A DNA stretch of 64,000 nucleotides from Lysobacterales bacterium (lineage in GTDB: Bacteria > Pseudomonadota > Gammaproteobacteria > Xanthomonadales > Marinicellaceae): the NCBI GenBank assembly GCA_027067055.1, contig JAMOMK010000055.1:43230-107229 (forward strand), given 5' to 3'. The notes under the pieces were generated by a model. The model had not been told where the DNA came from and did no database searches. It worked only from the letters and a program-made list of their open reading frames with translations. Shown here in pieces: positions 36,292 to 48,323 of the stretch (position 1 is the stretch's first letter; every line of letters starts with the position of its first letter). The translations under genes and the position numbers were made by a program.

Positions 36292-37080
36292 ATGAATGAA
36301 ATACATTTTGATTTTGAAGCGTTTTTAACAATCGCTAGTTTAGTAACTGGTGTCTTATGGTTGTTAGCCATGTATTTTAAGAAGGTCAGTAGCAGTCTTT
36401 CTTTTATGGCAAAAACTGTGGATGAAATCGGTTCATTTTTCCCAGTATTGATTTTTGTCTTATTGGTTCGCACTTTTGTTTTTGAACCTTTCAGAATTCC
36501 TTCATCATCAATGATGCCAACTTTATTAACGGGTGATTTTATCTACGTCAATAAATTTTCTTATGGTCTAAAGTTGCCAGTTTTGCATGATACTATTATA
36601 GAATTAGGGCATCCAAAACGTGGAGATATTGTTGTTTTTAGGTATCCAAAAGATCAGTCAATTGACTATATTAAAAGAGTAGTGGGTTTGCCTGGAGATA
36701 AAATACATTATGATATTAGAACAAAAGAACTGACAATAAATGGCGAGCTAATGAGTCAGGAGGTTGTAGGTTTATATAAAGGCTTAGTTGACAGTTTGAA
36801 AAATAGAGAGTTGATTGAAAAAAATGAGCAGTTAGGAGAAGTTAATCATAAAATATTTACTTGGAATCATCATTATGGTCCAACTAATTTTTTAGATGTT
36901 GTTGTGCCAGATGGTCATTATTTTGCGATGGGAGATAATCGAGATAATAGTGCAGACTCAAGAGATTGGGGTTTTGTACCTGAAAGAAACTTAGTAGGAA
37001 GAGCAGTTTTTATCTGGATGCATTGGCGTACAAGTGATTTTTTTGAGGGTTTAAAGCGAATCGGTACAAAATTAATCTAA
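36292..37080 (+). CDS. lepB: Signal peptidase I
   Basis: A 262-residue protein. Two N-terminal membrane helices (about 11-29 and 50-64) precede the periplasmic catalytic domain. The nucleophile is Ser73 in P-S-S-S-M-M-P-T-L and the general base is Lys128 in D-Y-I-K-R-V-V-G-L-P-G-D. Box E is M-G-D-N-R-D-N-S-A-D-S-R. It removes signal peptides from the many exported proteins in this window. Slightly shorter than E. coli LepB. Confidence 0.96.
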   Translation: MNEIHFDFEAFLTIASLVTGVLWLLAMYFKKVSSSLSFMAKTVDEIGSFFPVLIFVLLVRTFVFEPFRIPSSSMMPTLLTGDFIYVNKFSYGLKLPVLHDTIIELGHPKRGDIVVFRYPKDQSIDYIKRVVGLPGDKIHYDIRTKELTINGELMSQEVVGLYKGLVDSLKNRELIEKNEQLGEVNHKIFTWNHHYGPTNFLDVVVPDGHYFAMGDNRDNSADSRDWGFVPERNLVGRAVFIWMHWRTSDFFEGLKRIGTKLI

Positions 37081-37156
37081 TTGATAAAACTTAAGAAATA
37101 TTGAATAAATGATAACACGTGTTAAAATCATTTAATTTAAAATTGAAGGTGGGAAA

Positions 37157-37522
37157 ATGAAAACCATAAGAAATCAGTATGGAATGTCAATGGTAGGGCT
37201 TATATTGTTTATGTGCTTACTTGGTTTTTTTGTCTATGCTGGGATTAGATTGGGACCAATTTATAGTGAGAACTATGCTGTTGTAAAAGCCATGAAGGTC
37301 GTTGCAAACAAATCAGGTGTGGCAAGTAAGTCACCTTCTGCGATAAAAATTGATTTGATGAAAAACTTTAACACTAGTTATGTGGATAGAGTTAAATCGA
37401 AAGATATTAAAATCATCAGAAATCGTGGAAAACAATTGCAAGTTAAATACGATGTACAAGAACCATTTATCGGGAATCTAGATTTTCTGATTCATTTCGA
37501 AAACACCATTCCGTTAAAGTAA
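37157..37522 (+). CDS. DUF4845 membrane protein
   Basis: A 121-residue protein with a pilin-like N-terminus (short basic lead, then G-M-S-M-V-G-L-I-L-F-M-C-L-L-G-F-F) giving one membrane helix and a small periplasmic domain (Y-S-E-N-Y-A-V-V-K-A-M). DUF4845 genes commonly sit between lepB and rnc in gammaproteobacteria, as here. Function unknown. GGTGGG precedes the ATG. Confidence 0.85.
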   Translation: MKTIRNQYGMSMVGLILFMCLLGFFVYAGIRLGPIYSENYAVVKAMKVVANKSGVASKSPSAIKIDLMKNFNTSYVDRVKSKDIKIIRNRGKQLQVKYDVQEPFIGNLDFLIHFENTIPLK

Positions 37523-37538
37523 TAAAAATCACTTTTCA

Positions 37539-38207
37539 ATGGAAATGGACAATATATTAGGGCAAAGAGTATCATTTAATGATGTTTCATTGTTGCGACA
37601 AGCCCTAACTCATCGAAGTGCGAACAAAATTAATAATGAACGTCTCGAGTTCTTAGGAGATAGTGTTCTAGGTTTTGTTATTGCTAAGTGGTTGTACTCT
37701 ACCTACCCTCAACTTTCAGAAGGGAAATTAACTCGTATGCGTTCAGGATTAGTCAAAGGAGATACTTTGGCTGAGATAGCACGTTATAATAAACTGGGAG
37801 ATCATTTGAACTTAGGTGTTGGCGAGCTTAAATCAGGAGGATTTAATCGCGCAAGTGTATTAGCCGATGCTGTTGAAGCTGTATTTGGGGCTGTGTTATT
37901 GGACAAAGGATTCGATGAAGTTGAACGGTTTATCTTAGCTGTTTTAGACCCTTGGCTGCAAAAAGTTGATCCTAATATGTCAGATAAAGATGCAAAAACT
38001 CGACTGCAAGAGTATCTCCAGAAAAAAGGCATGAAAGCACCAAAATATATTTTACTTACAACTCATGGTAAAGATCACTTAATGGCTTTTACTATGGAAT
38101 GTATAGTTGAAGAGTTGAATGTAACTAAAAAAGCAGTGCATAGAAGTAGGAAAAAAGCTGAACAACAAGCAGCACAGTTAGTGTTAAATAAAATAGAGAA
38201 ATTATGA
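37539..38207 (+). CDS. rnc: Ribonuclease III
   Basis: A 222-residue dsRNA endonuclease. The signature N-E-R-L-E-F-L-G-D-S-V-L-G-F carries catalytic Glu and Asp, and D-A-V-E-A-V-F-G-A-V the second metal site. A C-terminal dsRNA-binding domain (about 150-220) ends in S-R-K-K-A-E-Q-Q-A-A. It processes rRNA precursors and regulatory RNAs. A second ATG two codons in is possible. It overlaps era by 4 bases. Confidence 0.96.
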   Translation: MEMDNILGQRVSFNDVSLLRQALTHRSANKINNERLEFLGDSVLGFVIAKWLYSTYPQLSEGKLTRMRSGLVKGDTLAEIARYNKLGDHLNLGVGELKSGGFNRASVLADAVEAVFGAVLLDKGFDEVERFILAVLDPWLQKVDPNMSDKDAKTRLQEYLQKKGMKAPKYILLTTHGKDHLMAFTMECIVEELNVTKKAVHRSRKKAEQQAAQLVLNKIEKL

Positions 38208-39097
38208 AAAACAAATGTGGCTATGTCGCTGTTATCGGTCGACCAAATGTGGGTAAATCTACATTAATTAATAGAATTGTAGGAGAAAAAGTTAGTATTG
38301 TCACAGCAAAACCGCAAACAACTCGCCATCAAATAATGGCGATTTCAACTCAAGCTAAAGGTCAGATTCTTTTTATAGATACTCCTGGTTTACATCAAGG
38401 TTATAAAAAAGCACTCAATAAGTATATGAATAAAACAGCCGCTTCTGCAGTTTTGGATGTGGACTTGATTTTATTTTTAGTTGAGTCATTAAAATGGACA
38501 AAAGATGATGAGCAAGCCTTGAAAGCTCTTCAATATACCGAAACTTCCGTAATACTCGTTATAAATAAAGCTGATTTAATTAAGAATAAAGAAAAACTAC
38601 TGCCTTTTGCAAATGAAATATTCCAAAAATACAAGTTTGCTGAAATATTTTATATTTCTGCATCAAAAGGTAAAGGCACTCAAGATTTAGAGAATAAGAT
38701 ATATCAAATGTTGCCAGAATCTGAAAACTTTTATGCAGAGGATCAGCTAACAGATAAGTCAACCAAATACCTCATTTCAGAATTGATTCGAGAACAACTT
38801 ATGTTGAGATTGCATCAAGAATTGCCCTATAGTTTAACAGTTGAAGTTGAATCGTATAAAGATAAGGGTGATATTGTGCATATCCATGCCCTTATTTGGG
38901 TCGAACGAGAACAACAAAAAAATATGTTAATTGGCAAACATGGTGAATCTTTAAAGTATGTCGGTATAAATGCTCGTAAAGAAATACAAGACTTAGTTGG
39001 TAAAAAGATTCATTTAAAGTTATGGGCAAAAGTAAAGTCAGCTTGGGCAGACAATGATCGGTTATTGCAACAGCTGGGCTATAAAGATGATTATTAA
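38204..39097 (+). CDS. era: GTPase Era
   Basis: A 297-residue 16S rRNA-binding GTPase for 30S maturation. G1 G-R-P-N-V-G-K-S-T-L, G2 region K-P-Q-T-T-R-H, G3 D-T-P-G, G4 N-K-A-D. A C-terminal KH domain has L-I-G-K-H-G-E-S-L-K-Y. ATGA overlap with rnc and a TAATG junction with recO show tight coupling. Confidence 0.97.
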   Translation: MKNKCGYVAVIGRPNVGKSTLINRIVGEKVSIVTAKPQTTRHQIMAISTQAKGQILFIDTPGLHQGYKKALNKYMNKTAASAVLDVDLILFLVESLKWTKDDEQALKALQYTETSVILVINKADLIKNKEKLLPFANEIFQKYKFAEIFYISASKGKGTQDLENKIYQMLPESENFYAEDQLTDKSTKYLISELIREQLMLRLHQELPYSLTVEVESYKDKGDIVHIHALIWVEREQQKNMLIGKHGESLKYVGINARKEIQDLVGKKIHLKLWAKVKSAWADNDRLLQQLGYKDDY

Positions 39098-39780
39098 TGG
39101 CTAAATACAGCGAAACTACTGGTTATCTCATTCATACAAAAGCTTTTAAGAATAGCAGTCTTATCATTGAGTTTTTTAGCCAAGATTTCGGATTAATGCA
39201 TTTGGTCGCGAAAGGTATAAAAACAAATAAGCAACTAAAATCTCAACTCCAATATTTTAATTTACTAACTATCCAGTTCTATGGAAAATCAAGTTTAAAG
39301 ACTATTGCTTCACTAAATGTTTTAGAAAACTTCACCTTAACAAATCTGCTTAATAAAGTGCCTGCCATGTACTTTAATGAATTAATTCACTTAAGTTTAC
39401 TAGAAGGGGAGCCTGCAAAACTATTGTTTGATACTTATAAAAATAGTTTGCAAATGATAGGGAAAATTAAGCTTTCAATTTTATTACGTAATTTTGAGTT
39501 TCAACTATTAAAGCATAACGGTTTTGAGCTATCAGTTAATCATTTTCAAAATCAAGATGATTGGCTAACGATTACTCAAGAACATGGTTTAATAACAACC
39601 ACCCAAAAATCATTAAAATTATGCTTGGTTTCTGACTTGGCTCATTTTATTAGTGGCAATAAGTTAAATAAAAATGAATTGGCAAATGTAAATAAATTAA
39701 TGCTTGCAGCTATTAATATGAGCTTGTCGTATAAAAAAATATATTCCAGAGATATGCTACAAGCCCTGTTGCCAAAGTGA
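39097..39780 (+). CDS. recO: DNA repair protein RecO
   Basis: A 227-residue protein. The N-terminal OB fold is clear (T-G-Y-L-I-H-T-K-A-F-K-N-S-S-L-I, F-G-L-M-H-L-V-A-K-G). It then has a helical C-terminal domain without the zinc Cys cluster of Gram-positive RecO, as usual for this class. It helps load RecA onto SSB-coated gaps. Position rnc-era-recO is conserved. Confidence 0.93.
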   Translation: MAKYSETTGYLIHTKAFKNSSLIIEFFSQDFGLMHLVAKGIKTNKQLKSQLQYFNLLTIQFYGKSSLKTIASLNVLENFTLTNLLNKVPAMYFNELIHLSLLEGEPAKLLFDTYKNSLQMIGKIKLSILLRNFEFQLLKHNGFELSVNHFQNQDDWLTITQEHGLITTTQKSLKLCLVSDLAHFISGNKLNKNELANVNKLMLAAINMSLSYKKIYSRDMLQALLPK

Positions 39781-39869
39781 AAATTTACGTCTATTTATTA
39801 TGTCGTTGGTGTAATTAAGGTAGAGATAGAGTAATATTTATAAACTTATCTTTATCTATATTATTGTTT

Positions 39870-40844
39870 ATGGAAAAAAACACAATAAATAAAAGGACAT
39901 CAAAAGAAAAAGCACTGCTTGTCTTTTCATTCGTTATTGGTGTAGGTCTTACACCATTTGCTTTTTTTCGTATTATAAATGAAAACTGGACTATGGTTGC
40001 TGTAGATGCTGTCACTATCTTGGGATCTGCTTTTGTTTATACCTATGTTCATAGAACTCACTACACTAAATGCTCTGGATGGATATTTTTGTCGATTGTG
40101 CAAGTAGGTAGTGTGATTTCTTTTTATATTAACGGTGGGCAAACTATTAACTGGGTTTATCCTGCTATGCTAACAACCTTTTTTATTGCAAAGCCACGCC
40201 ATGCATTAATGATAAATTTCGTTGTGCTATTGCTTTATTTTCCAAAATTATTAACAGCTTTTGAAATAACAGAGATAATCATAATTGTTTTTAGTGTCTT
40301 ATTTTCTTGTATTAGTGTCTATCTCTTTGCTGAAGGGTTAAGGGTTCAAGAACAAGAGCTAAAAAAGATTGCCTCTGAGGACTACTTGACAGAAACAGGT
40401 AATAGAAGAGCGTTAAAGCTATTTTTGGATACATTGTGGGTTAAATTACAAAAAGGCAATAATCCTGTTACATTAATTATTCTCGACATAGATCATTTTA
40501 AAAAAATCAATGATGAATATGGGCACTTGGTTGGTGATACTGCACTTGTTAATATATCCAAACTTATCAAACAAATGATTGGCGAAAAAAAGCCAGTTTT
40601 CCGCTATGGAGGTGAAGAGTTTTTAATTGTGTGTTCTTGTAATGAAACAGAAGCCTTTGAATTGGCTGATACTATCAGGGAGAAAGTAAAAAATACTGAT
40701 TTAATTATTCAAACTAGAATGACGATATCACTTGGCGTAGCACAATATCATAATCAAGAAACTATCACTCAATGGATACATCGAGTTGATAAAGCACTTT
40801 ATCGAGCCAAAAACCAAGGAAGAGATTGCGTTATTAAAGTTTAA
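39870..40844 (+). CDS. Membrane diguanylate cyclase
   Basis: 324 residues from the ATG at 39870; a TTG two codons upstream is less likely. About six membrane helices fill residues 15-165. The GGDEF domain follows, with the G-G-E-E-F active loop at 247-251 and D-I-D-H-F-K-K-I-N-D-E-Y-G-H upstream. This predicts synthesis of cyclic-di-GMP. The RxxD inhibitory site that normally lies just before the loop is absent (K-K-P-V-F-R-Y), so product inhibition is unlikely. The membrane sensor does not match a named MASE domain by eye. Confidence 0.9.
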   Translation: MEKNTINKRTSKEKALLVFSFVIGVGLTPFAFFRIINENWTMVAVDAVTILGSAFVYTYVHRTHYTKCSGWIFLSIVQVGSVISFYINGGQTINWVYPAMLTTFFIAKPRHALMINFVVLLLYFPKLLTAFEITEIIIIVFSVLFSCISVYLFAEGLRVQEQELKKIASEDYLTETGNRRALKLFLDTLWVKLQKGNNPVTLIILDIDHFKKINDEYGHLVGDTALVNISKLIKQMIGEKKPVFRYGGEEFLIVCSCNETEAFELADTIREKVKNTDLIIQTRMTISLGVAQYHNQETITQWIHRVDKALYRAKNQGRDCVIKV

Positions 40845-40860
40845 AATAATTCAAGACTAG

Positions 40861-43373
<2,513 letters not shown>

Positions 43374-43374
<1 letters not shown>

Positions 43375-43826
43375 TGAAATTGTTAAAGTTATCACTATTT
43401 ATTTTATTTTTTTCAAGTTGTGGTTACCATTTACGTAACTCCAATTTGGGAGAGCAGTATCAAAGTCTTGATTTAACTATCGAATCTCGTTCTTTGTTAA
43501 AACGGCCGTTAGTTAGTGAATTACTCGCATCAGGTGTTAAAGTATCTGATGAATCAGAGGTTAGTTTGGTCATTAAAACAGATCGTTTGGCAAAAATAGT
43601 TCAATCCGTTGGTGTCAACAACCAAGTGCAAGAATATCGTTTAGAGTATGATGTGCAATACACTATTGGAGACTCAAAGCTACGAGAGGTTCATATTGAA
43701 CGTGACTATTCCTTTGATGTGCAACAAATTGGTGGTGGTCAAACAGAAGAGCGGACACTAAGAAAGCAATTGGCACAAGACATGGCTCGTGCGATAATTC
43801 GTCAACTTTCAGTCAATGTAAAATAA
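43374..43826 (+). CDS. lptE: LPS-assembly lipoprotein LptE
   Basis: A 150-residue outer-membrane lipoprotein with lipobox F-S-S-C (Cys16), then G-Y-H-L-R, the LptE signature. It plugs the LptD barrel that inserts lipopolysaccharide. Position between leuS and holA is diagnostic. Its presence indicates an LPS-bearing outer membrane. Confidence 0.93.
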
Positions 43827-44828
43827 GTGAAAATTTACGCTAATCAACTTGCTAATACATTAAGCCAGGGGTTGTCTTCGTGTTATTTAATTGTTGGGGA
43901 TGAGCCTTTGCAATTAATGGAGGCTGTTGATCTGATTCGCTCCAAGGCAAAGGCACATGGATTTACCGAAAGTGAGGTGCTGCATATAGATAAATCTTTC
44001 AAATGGGAAATGCTTTATTCAAGTATGGGTACAATGTCCTTGTTTGCTGAAAAAAAGATACTCGAACTGCATCTGCCAACAGGAAAACCCGGAACTGCAG
44101 GTTCAAAAGCCTTAATTCAATTTGCTGAAAATATTCCTTCTGATATTATTCTTTTGATTCAATGCCAAGAATGGACAGCAGCCAATGATAAGACAAAATG
44201 GGTAAAGACTATCGAGAAGATTGGTACTTTTATGCGTGTCTATATGCCCAAGCCTCAAGAGTTTGGTAATTGGTTACGTAACCGTTGTCGGCAAATTAGT
44301 TTAAACGTAGAAAGCCAAGCGATTGCAATTTTAACCATTCGTTTAGAAGGCAATTTACTTGCAGCAGCCCAAGAGTTGGAAAAACTTAAAATGCGCTTTG
44401 CAGATAAAATGATTTCTGCTCGTGAAATATCAGGTTTGGTTGCAGATAATGCGCGCTTTGATGTATTCCGATTAACGGACTCTATGCTTGAGAATAATTT
44501 GGCACGTTGCATTAAAATGATTAGGGCTTTGAGGCAAAACAATACCGCTTTGGTTGTTATTCATTGGGCAATTGAAAGGCAAACTCGTACTTTACTTAGT
44601 TTGGCCGAACTAAGACAAACAGGTCAGCGAATTGGACCTGCTGAATACAGAAAACATGGCATATGGCAAAACCAACAAGCGGCAATTCAATCCTGTTTGA
44701 ACCGTTTAACACTGGCGCAGTTAGAGTTTCTTTTGTCAGGATTGGCTGATATGGATTTAACTATTAAAGGCCAAGCATCAGGGGATGCTTGGCTAAAAAT
44801 GGAACAATGGTTTGTTGAGTTTTGTTAA
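43827..44828 (+). CDS. holA: DNA polymerase III delta subunit
   Basis: 333 residues from a GTG directly after the lptE stop. It includes the L-I-V-G-D-E-P-L-Q-L-M-E start, F-A-E-K-K-I-L-E-L, and A-Q-E-L-E-K-L, typical of HolA, which opens the beta clamp. Its stop (TAA) overlaps the stop of the convergent peroxiredoxin gene within TTAA. Confidence 0.93.
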   Translation: MKIYANQLANTLSQGLSSCYLIVGDEPLQLMEAVDLIRSKAKAHGFTESEVLHIDKSFKWEMLYSSMGTMSLFAEKKILELHLPTGKPGTAGSKALIQFAENIPSDIILLIQCQEWTAANDKTKWVKTIEKIGTFMRVYMPKPQEFGNWLRNRCRQISLNVESQAIAILTIRLEGNLLAAAQELEKLKMRFADKMISAREISGLVADNARFDVFRLTDSMLENNLARCIKMIRALRQNNTALVVIHWAIERQTRTLLSLAELRQTGQRIGPAEYRKHGIWQNQQAAIQSCLNRLTLAQLEFLLSGLADMDLTIKGQASGDAWLKMEQWFVEFC

Positions 44829-45340
44829 TGCTTTTTTTGTAATTTTTTTAAGTCTTCAATAACTTCTGCACTGTGGGAACTGGCATTAACGTCTTCATAA
44901 AATTTAGCAATAATACCTTCAGGATTAATAATGAAGGTTTGTCTTTTGGCATAGTGCATCAGTGGTATTTTCTTTATAACCTCATAATCATTCGCCATTA
45001 TTTCATCTTTGTCGGCAAGCAGGGTGTAAGGTATGCTGTATTTTTCAGCAAATTCTTTGTGGGACTCAATGTCATCTAATGAAGCACCCACTACAACTGC
45101 TCCCAGTTTTTCAATTGTTTTATAGCTTGTCGTGAAGTTCTTTGCTTCCGTTGTGCACCCTGGAGTGTCATCTTTTGGGTAAAAATACAACACCAACCAT
45201 TTGCCTTTATATTCTTCAAGCGTGTGAAAAACACCGTGCTGATCAGGTAAGTCAAAGTCAGGTGCAGCTTTGCCCTGCCATTGGTTATTAGCAAAACTAC
45301 TAGAGGTAATAAAAAGTAGAACTATAATAATTTTATTCAT
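44825..45340 (-). CDS. bcp: Exported Bcp-type peroxiredoxin
   Basis: 171 residues from the ATG at 45340, which overlaps the peptidase stop (ATGA). A longer frame from 45355 is less likely. An N-terminal signal peptide (M-N-K-I-I-I-V-L-L-F-I-T-S-S-S-F-A) precedes a PrxQ/Bcp domain with the peroxidatic Cys in D-D-T-P-G-C-T-T-E-A. The second Cys of five-residue-spaced PrxQ (C-x4-C) is replaced, so it would be a 1-Cys type. E. coli Bcp is cytosolic, so export to the periplasm is unusual and inferred from the leader. Confidence 0.88.
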   Translation of the reverse strand: MNKIIIVLLFITSSSFANNQWQGKAAPDFDLPDQHGVFHTLEEYKGKWLVLYFYPKDDTPGCTTEAKNFTTSYKTIEKLGAVVVGASLDDIESHKEFAEKYSIPYTLLADKDEIMANDYEVIKKIPLMHYAKRQTFIINPEGIIAKFYEDVNASSHSAEVIEDLKKLQKKH

Positions 45341-47448
45341 TTTAAATGATTCCATAAGTGAGTATAAGATAAGGCAAGTCGATGAGCGAGCTGTTCGTTG
45401 GTACTAAAGCCATGATGACCGCCTTCGATGTTTTCATAATAGTCGACTTCGTTGCCAAAATCGAGCATTTTTGCTGCCATTTTACGAGCATGACCAGGGT
45501 GTACACGATCATCTCGGGTTGATGTATAGAAAAATATTGGGGGGTATTTTACTTTATCTTGTACTCTTTGGTAGGGTGAGTAGGTCTTAATGTAGTTCCA
45601 CATGTTTGGCTCGTCAGGATTACCGTATTCACCCATCCAGCTTGCGCCAGCTAACAATTTATTATAACGTTTCATGTCAATAAGTGGTGCGCCACAAACA
45701 ACAGCTCCATATAGATTAGGTTGACGTGTTAGGGCTGCTGTGACCAATAAACCACCGTTTGATCGTCCTTCTATGCCTATATGTTTGGGTGAGGTGATTT
45801 TTTTGTCAATTAAATCATGAGCAACTGCTTCAAAATCTTCATAAGACTTGTGGCGATTCTTTAATAGAGCAGCTGCATGCCAAGCAGGGCCATATTCGCC
45901 GCCACCTCGGATATTGGCGAGCACAAAAACCCCACCACGTTCTAACCACAGTTTTCCATAAGCTCCTGATAAGGCTTCATAGCTTCCTGAATAAGATGGA
46001 GTGAGTGAATTTCTAAAGCCTCCATAAGAAAAGATGTGTGTTGGATTTTGTCCATCAAATTGAGTGTTTTTATTCATTACCACAAAGTAAGGTATACGGG
46101 TTCCATCATCGGAGCTGGCAAAATATTGTGCTACTTTAAATAATGAACCATCAAAACTTGGGGATTGTTGTTTCATTAATACTGGAGTTAATGTTTTTGC
46201 ATCGACATGATACAAGCTAGGAGGTGTGATAAAGGACTCGTATTGAACAAAAAAATCACCTGTTTTTTCGTCAATACTGCTGACACTAAGCGCGCCATTA
46301 TCAGCAAAAGGAATTTCTTGTATATCCCAACTCTCATCTTTTCTTTGTTTATAAAGGTGCAATTTGGCTTTGACATCTTCTAAAATAGTAACCAGAAGGC
46401 CTTGTTTTGATACATTAATATTTTCAACAATGGATTTTTGTGTGGGTTTGATGATGCTTTGAATCTTTCCCTTTCCTGTCGATAAAAAGTCTAAATCAGC
46501 GAGTAAAATCTCACCTTGAATAAAATGTTGATTATTAATATCCCAATCTTGCTTGAGAGATATAAGCATTTTATCTTTGTAGCTACCAGAGAAATTAGCA
46601 GAATCAGGAATGTGTAACGGTGTTATTTTGCCGTTATTGATTTGGTATTTTTTACTTTCCCAAAAGCTAGTGGTTTCTGAGATGATTTCCAGTTCTTGGT
46701 TTTCTGTCTTGACTTTAAAGGCAGTAGCTGACATGGACTTTTTCTTGCCTTGGTAAACCATTTGAGCTTCAGTCAAAGGAGTGCCTCTTTTCCACTTTTT
46801 GATTAGACGAGGGTAACCAGAGTTTGTCATGGAATCTTTTCCAAAGTCTGTACCAATATAGACGGTATTTTTGTCTATCCATGAAATACGTGTTTTGGCT
46901 AATGGCACTTGAAATCCATTTTTCTTAAACTTTCTTTTCTTTAAGTTAAACTCCCGAACCTCAATGGCATCGCTACCACCTGGAGATAAAAATACTAAAC
47001 AATCATTGCCCTTGGGTGGTAGGCAGGTCATGCCATGGTAATCGTAATTTCTACCCTGTTTTTTTGAGTAGGCATCCATATCTAATACTGTTTGCCATTT
47101 TGGTTTATCCTTTTTAAATTGCTTTAGTGTGGTTTTACGATAAATGCCTCTTGGATGCTCGGCATCTTGCCAAAAATTGTATAACCACTTGCCATTTTGA
47201 GAGACAATGGGTAAACGACTTTTGCCATTTAATGCGGTTAATGCTTGTTGATAGAGTTCTTTATAGAGTGCGGTATTGGCAAGTTTGCCTTGTGTTGTTT
47301 TATTGGTTTCTTTAACCCACTGCATGGATTCTTTACTATCGATGTTTTCTAGCCATAAATAATTATCTTTGGAATCAAGTGATAAAGCCGATAATGATAC
47401 GAAAATTAGGTTCAGAGTGAATAATTGAAGAGTTGTTCTCTTTTGCAT
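45337..47448 (-). CDS. Exported prolyl oligopeptidase (S9A family)
   Basis: 703 residues from the ATG at 47448 (AAGG upstream, then a signal peptide). The longer frame from 47562 runs into the FHA gene and has a Cys-rich, unlikely N-terminus. A seven-bladed propeller forms the middle, and the C-terminal alpha/beta hydrolase carries Ser in G-R-S-N-G-G, Asp in T-R-D-D-R-V-H-P-G-H and His in E-G-G-H-H-G-F. It cleaves after proline in short peptides. Translationally coupled to the exported peroxiredoxin gene. Confidence 0.92.
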   Translation of the reverse strand: MQKRTTLQLFTLNLIFVSLSALSLDSKDNYLWLENIDSKESMQWVKETNKTTQGKLANTALYKELYQQALTALNGKSRLPIVSQNGKWLYNFWQDAEHPRGIYRKTTLKQFKKDKPKWQTVLDMDAYSKKQGRNYDYHGMTCLPPKGNDCLVFLSPGGSDAIEVREFNLKKRKFKKNGFQVPLAKTRISWIDKNTVYIGTDFGKDSMTNSGYPRLIKKWKRGTPLTEAQMVYQGKKKSMSATAFKVKTENQELEIISETTSFWESKKYQINNGKITPLHIPDSANFSGSYKDKMLISLKQDWDINNQHFIQGEILLADLDFLSTGKGKIQSIIKPTQKSIVENINVSKQGLLVTILEDVKAKLHLYKQRKDESWDIQEIPFADNGALSVSSIDEKTGDFFVQYESFITPPSLYHVDAKTLTPVLMKQQSPSFDGSLFKVAQYFASSDDGTRIPYFVVMNKNTQFDGQNPTHIFSYGGFRNSLTPSYSGSYEALSGAYGKLWLERGGVFVLANIRGGGEYGPAWHAAALLKNRHKSYEDFEAVAHDLIDKKITSPKHIGIEGRSNGGLLVTAALTRQPNLYGAVVCGAPLIDMKRYNKLLAGASWMGEYGNPDEPNMWNYIKTYSPYQRVQDKVKYPPIFFYTSTRDDRVHPGHARKMAAKMLDFGNEVDYYENIEGGHHGFSTNEQLAHRLALSYTHLWNHLK

Positions 47449-47492
47449 GGATTTGCCTTTAAAGTGTTGGTAACAAGAATGTTGTGTTTTTG

Positions 47493-48290
47493 TTAATGGT
47501 TTTTGATGTAATACAGAGTGGCAGCAATAGCAACAAGACCTATTGCTAATGTTAGCCACCAAAGGTTGTTTTTTAAGAATTGGTTGGGTTCTTTTTTTGG
47601 AGTATCTTCGGTGTGGTATTCTTCAGATAGCTGTATGTTTCTTGGGTGTGAAGGGCTGTATTTAGAAAAAGAAGAAGTGCCAGGAGATTCTACACAAAAT
47701 TTAGATTGTTCTGTTGTAATATAATCACCATTTTCAAGTAATGCATAATTTGCATTATTGCCATTGATCTTAATGTTTTTGTCCTTCTGGCAAAGTATGG
47801 TTAATTGGTCATTAATATAAGAGACGGAAAAAGGTGTGTCATTTTCATTGTCAGGTTTGTAAGTGAAACTGTTTTCATTACCAATGATATTGAGTTCACC
47901 GTTTGAATTACTATTGTAACTTCTTAATCCTGATACCGAAGTGATTAGGTGGTCTGTTAAATCTTTTTCTTTATTAAGCTTGAAAGCTGTATTGCAGAGT
48001 TTAGGTAATTTGTTTTCATCAATAATTTTAAAAACTTCATTACCAATTGAAAATGAATCCCCAGGATGAAGAATTGCCATTTCTGAAACGGGCAAACCAT
48101 TAATAGAGACATCATAATCGCTAAATATTTCCAGTATACAAGTTGATTTGTCGTGTATAACGGAGCACACTTTTTGTTTGTCATCAGAGTTTGGTGCCAA
48201 GACAATATCACAGTCTTCATCTGTTCCAATAATGACATGACCTAGTAATGGTAAATTGACTGGTTCTTTATTTTGTATTTCAACCTGCAT
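47493..48290 (-). CDS. Tail-anchored protein with two FHA-like domains
   Basis: A 265-residue protein. Residues 1-90 resemble an FHA domain (I-I-G-T-D-E-D-C-D-I-V-L, then I-N-G-L-P-V ... L-H-P-G-D-S-F-S-I-G). A second, weaker copy is at about 130-205 (I-K-I-N-G-N-N ... L-E-N-G-D-Y-I). A membrane helix lies at the very C-terminus (W-W-L-T-L-A-I-G-L-V-A-I-A-A-T-L). The classic FHA phosphothreonine-binding GRxxxxD/SxxH residues are only partly present. FHA proteins partner Ser/Thr kinases, and one is encoded 5 kb away. It lies 44 bases before the peptidase gene. Confidence 0.7.
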   Translation of the reverse strand: MQVEIQNKEPVNLPLLGHVIIGTDEDCDIVLAPNSDDKQKVCSVIHDKSTCILEIFSDYDVSINGLPVSEMAILHPGDSFSIGNEVFKIIDENKLPKLCNTAFKLNKEKDLTDHLITSVSGLRSYNSNSNGELNIIGNENSFTYKPDNENDTPFSVSYINDQLTILCQKDKNIKINGNNANYALLENGDYITTEQSKFCVESPGTSSFSKYSPSHPRNIQLSEEYHTEDTPKKEPNQFLKNNLWWLTLAIGLVAIAATLYYIKNH

Positions 48291-48323
48291 AAACAGAAAG
48301 TGCCCTTTTATTTTTATTGTTAA

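Noticed and set aside
47449..47562. N-terminal extension of the prolyl oligopeptidase
   Set aside because: It is Cys/His-rich, overlaps the FHA-like gene and would bury the signal peptide; ATG 47448 has a ribosome site.
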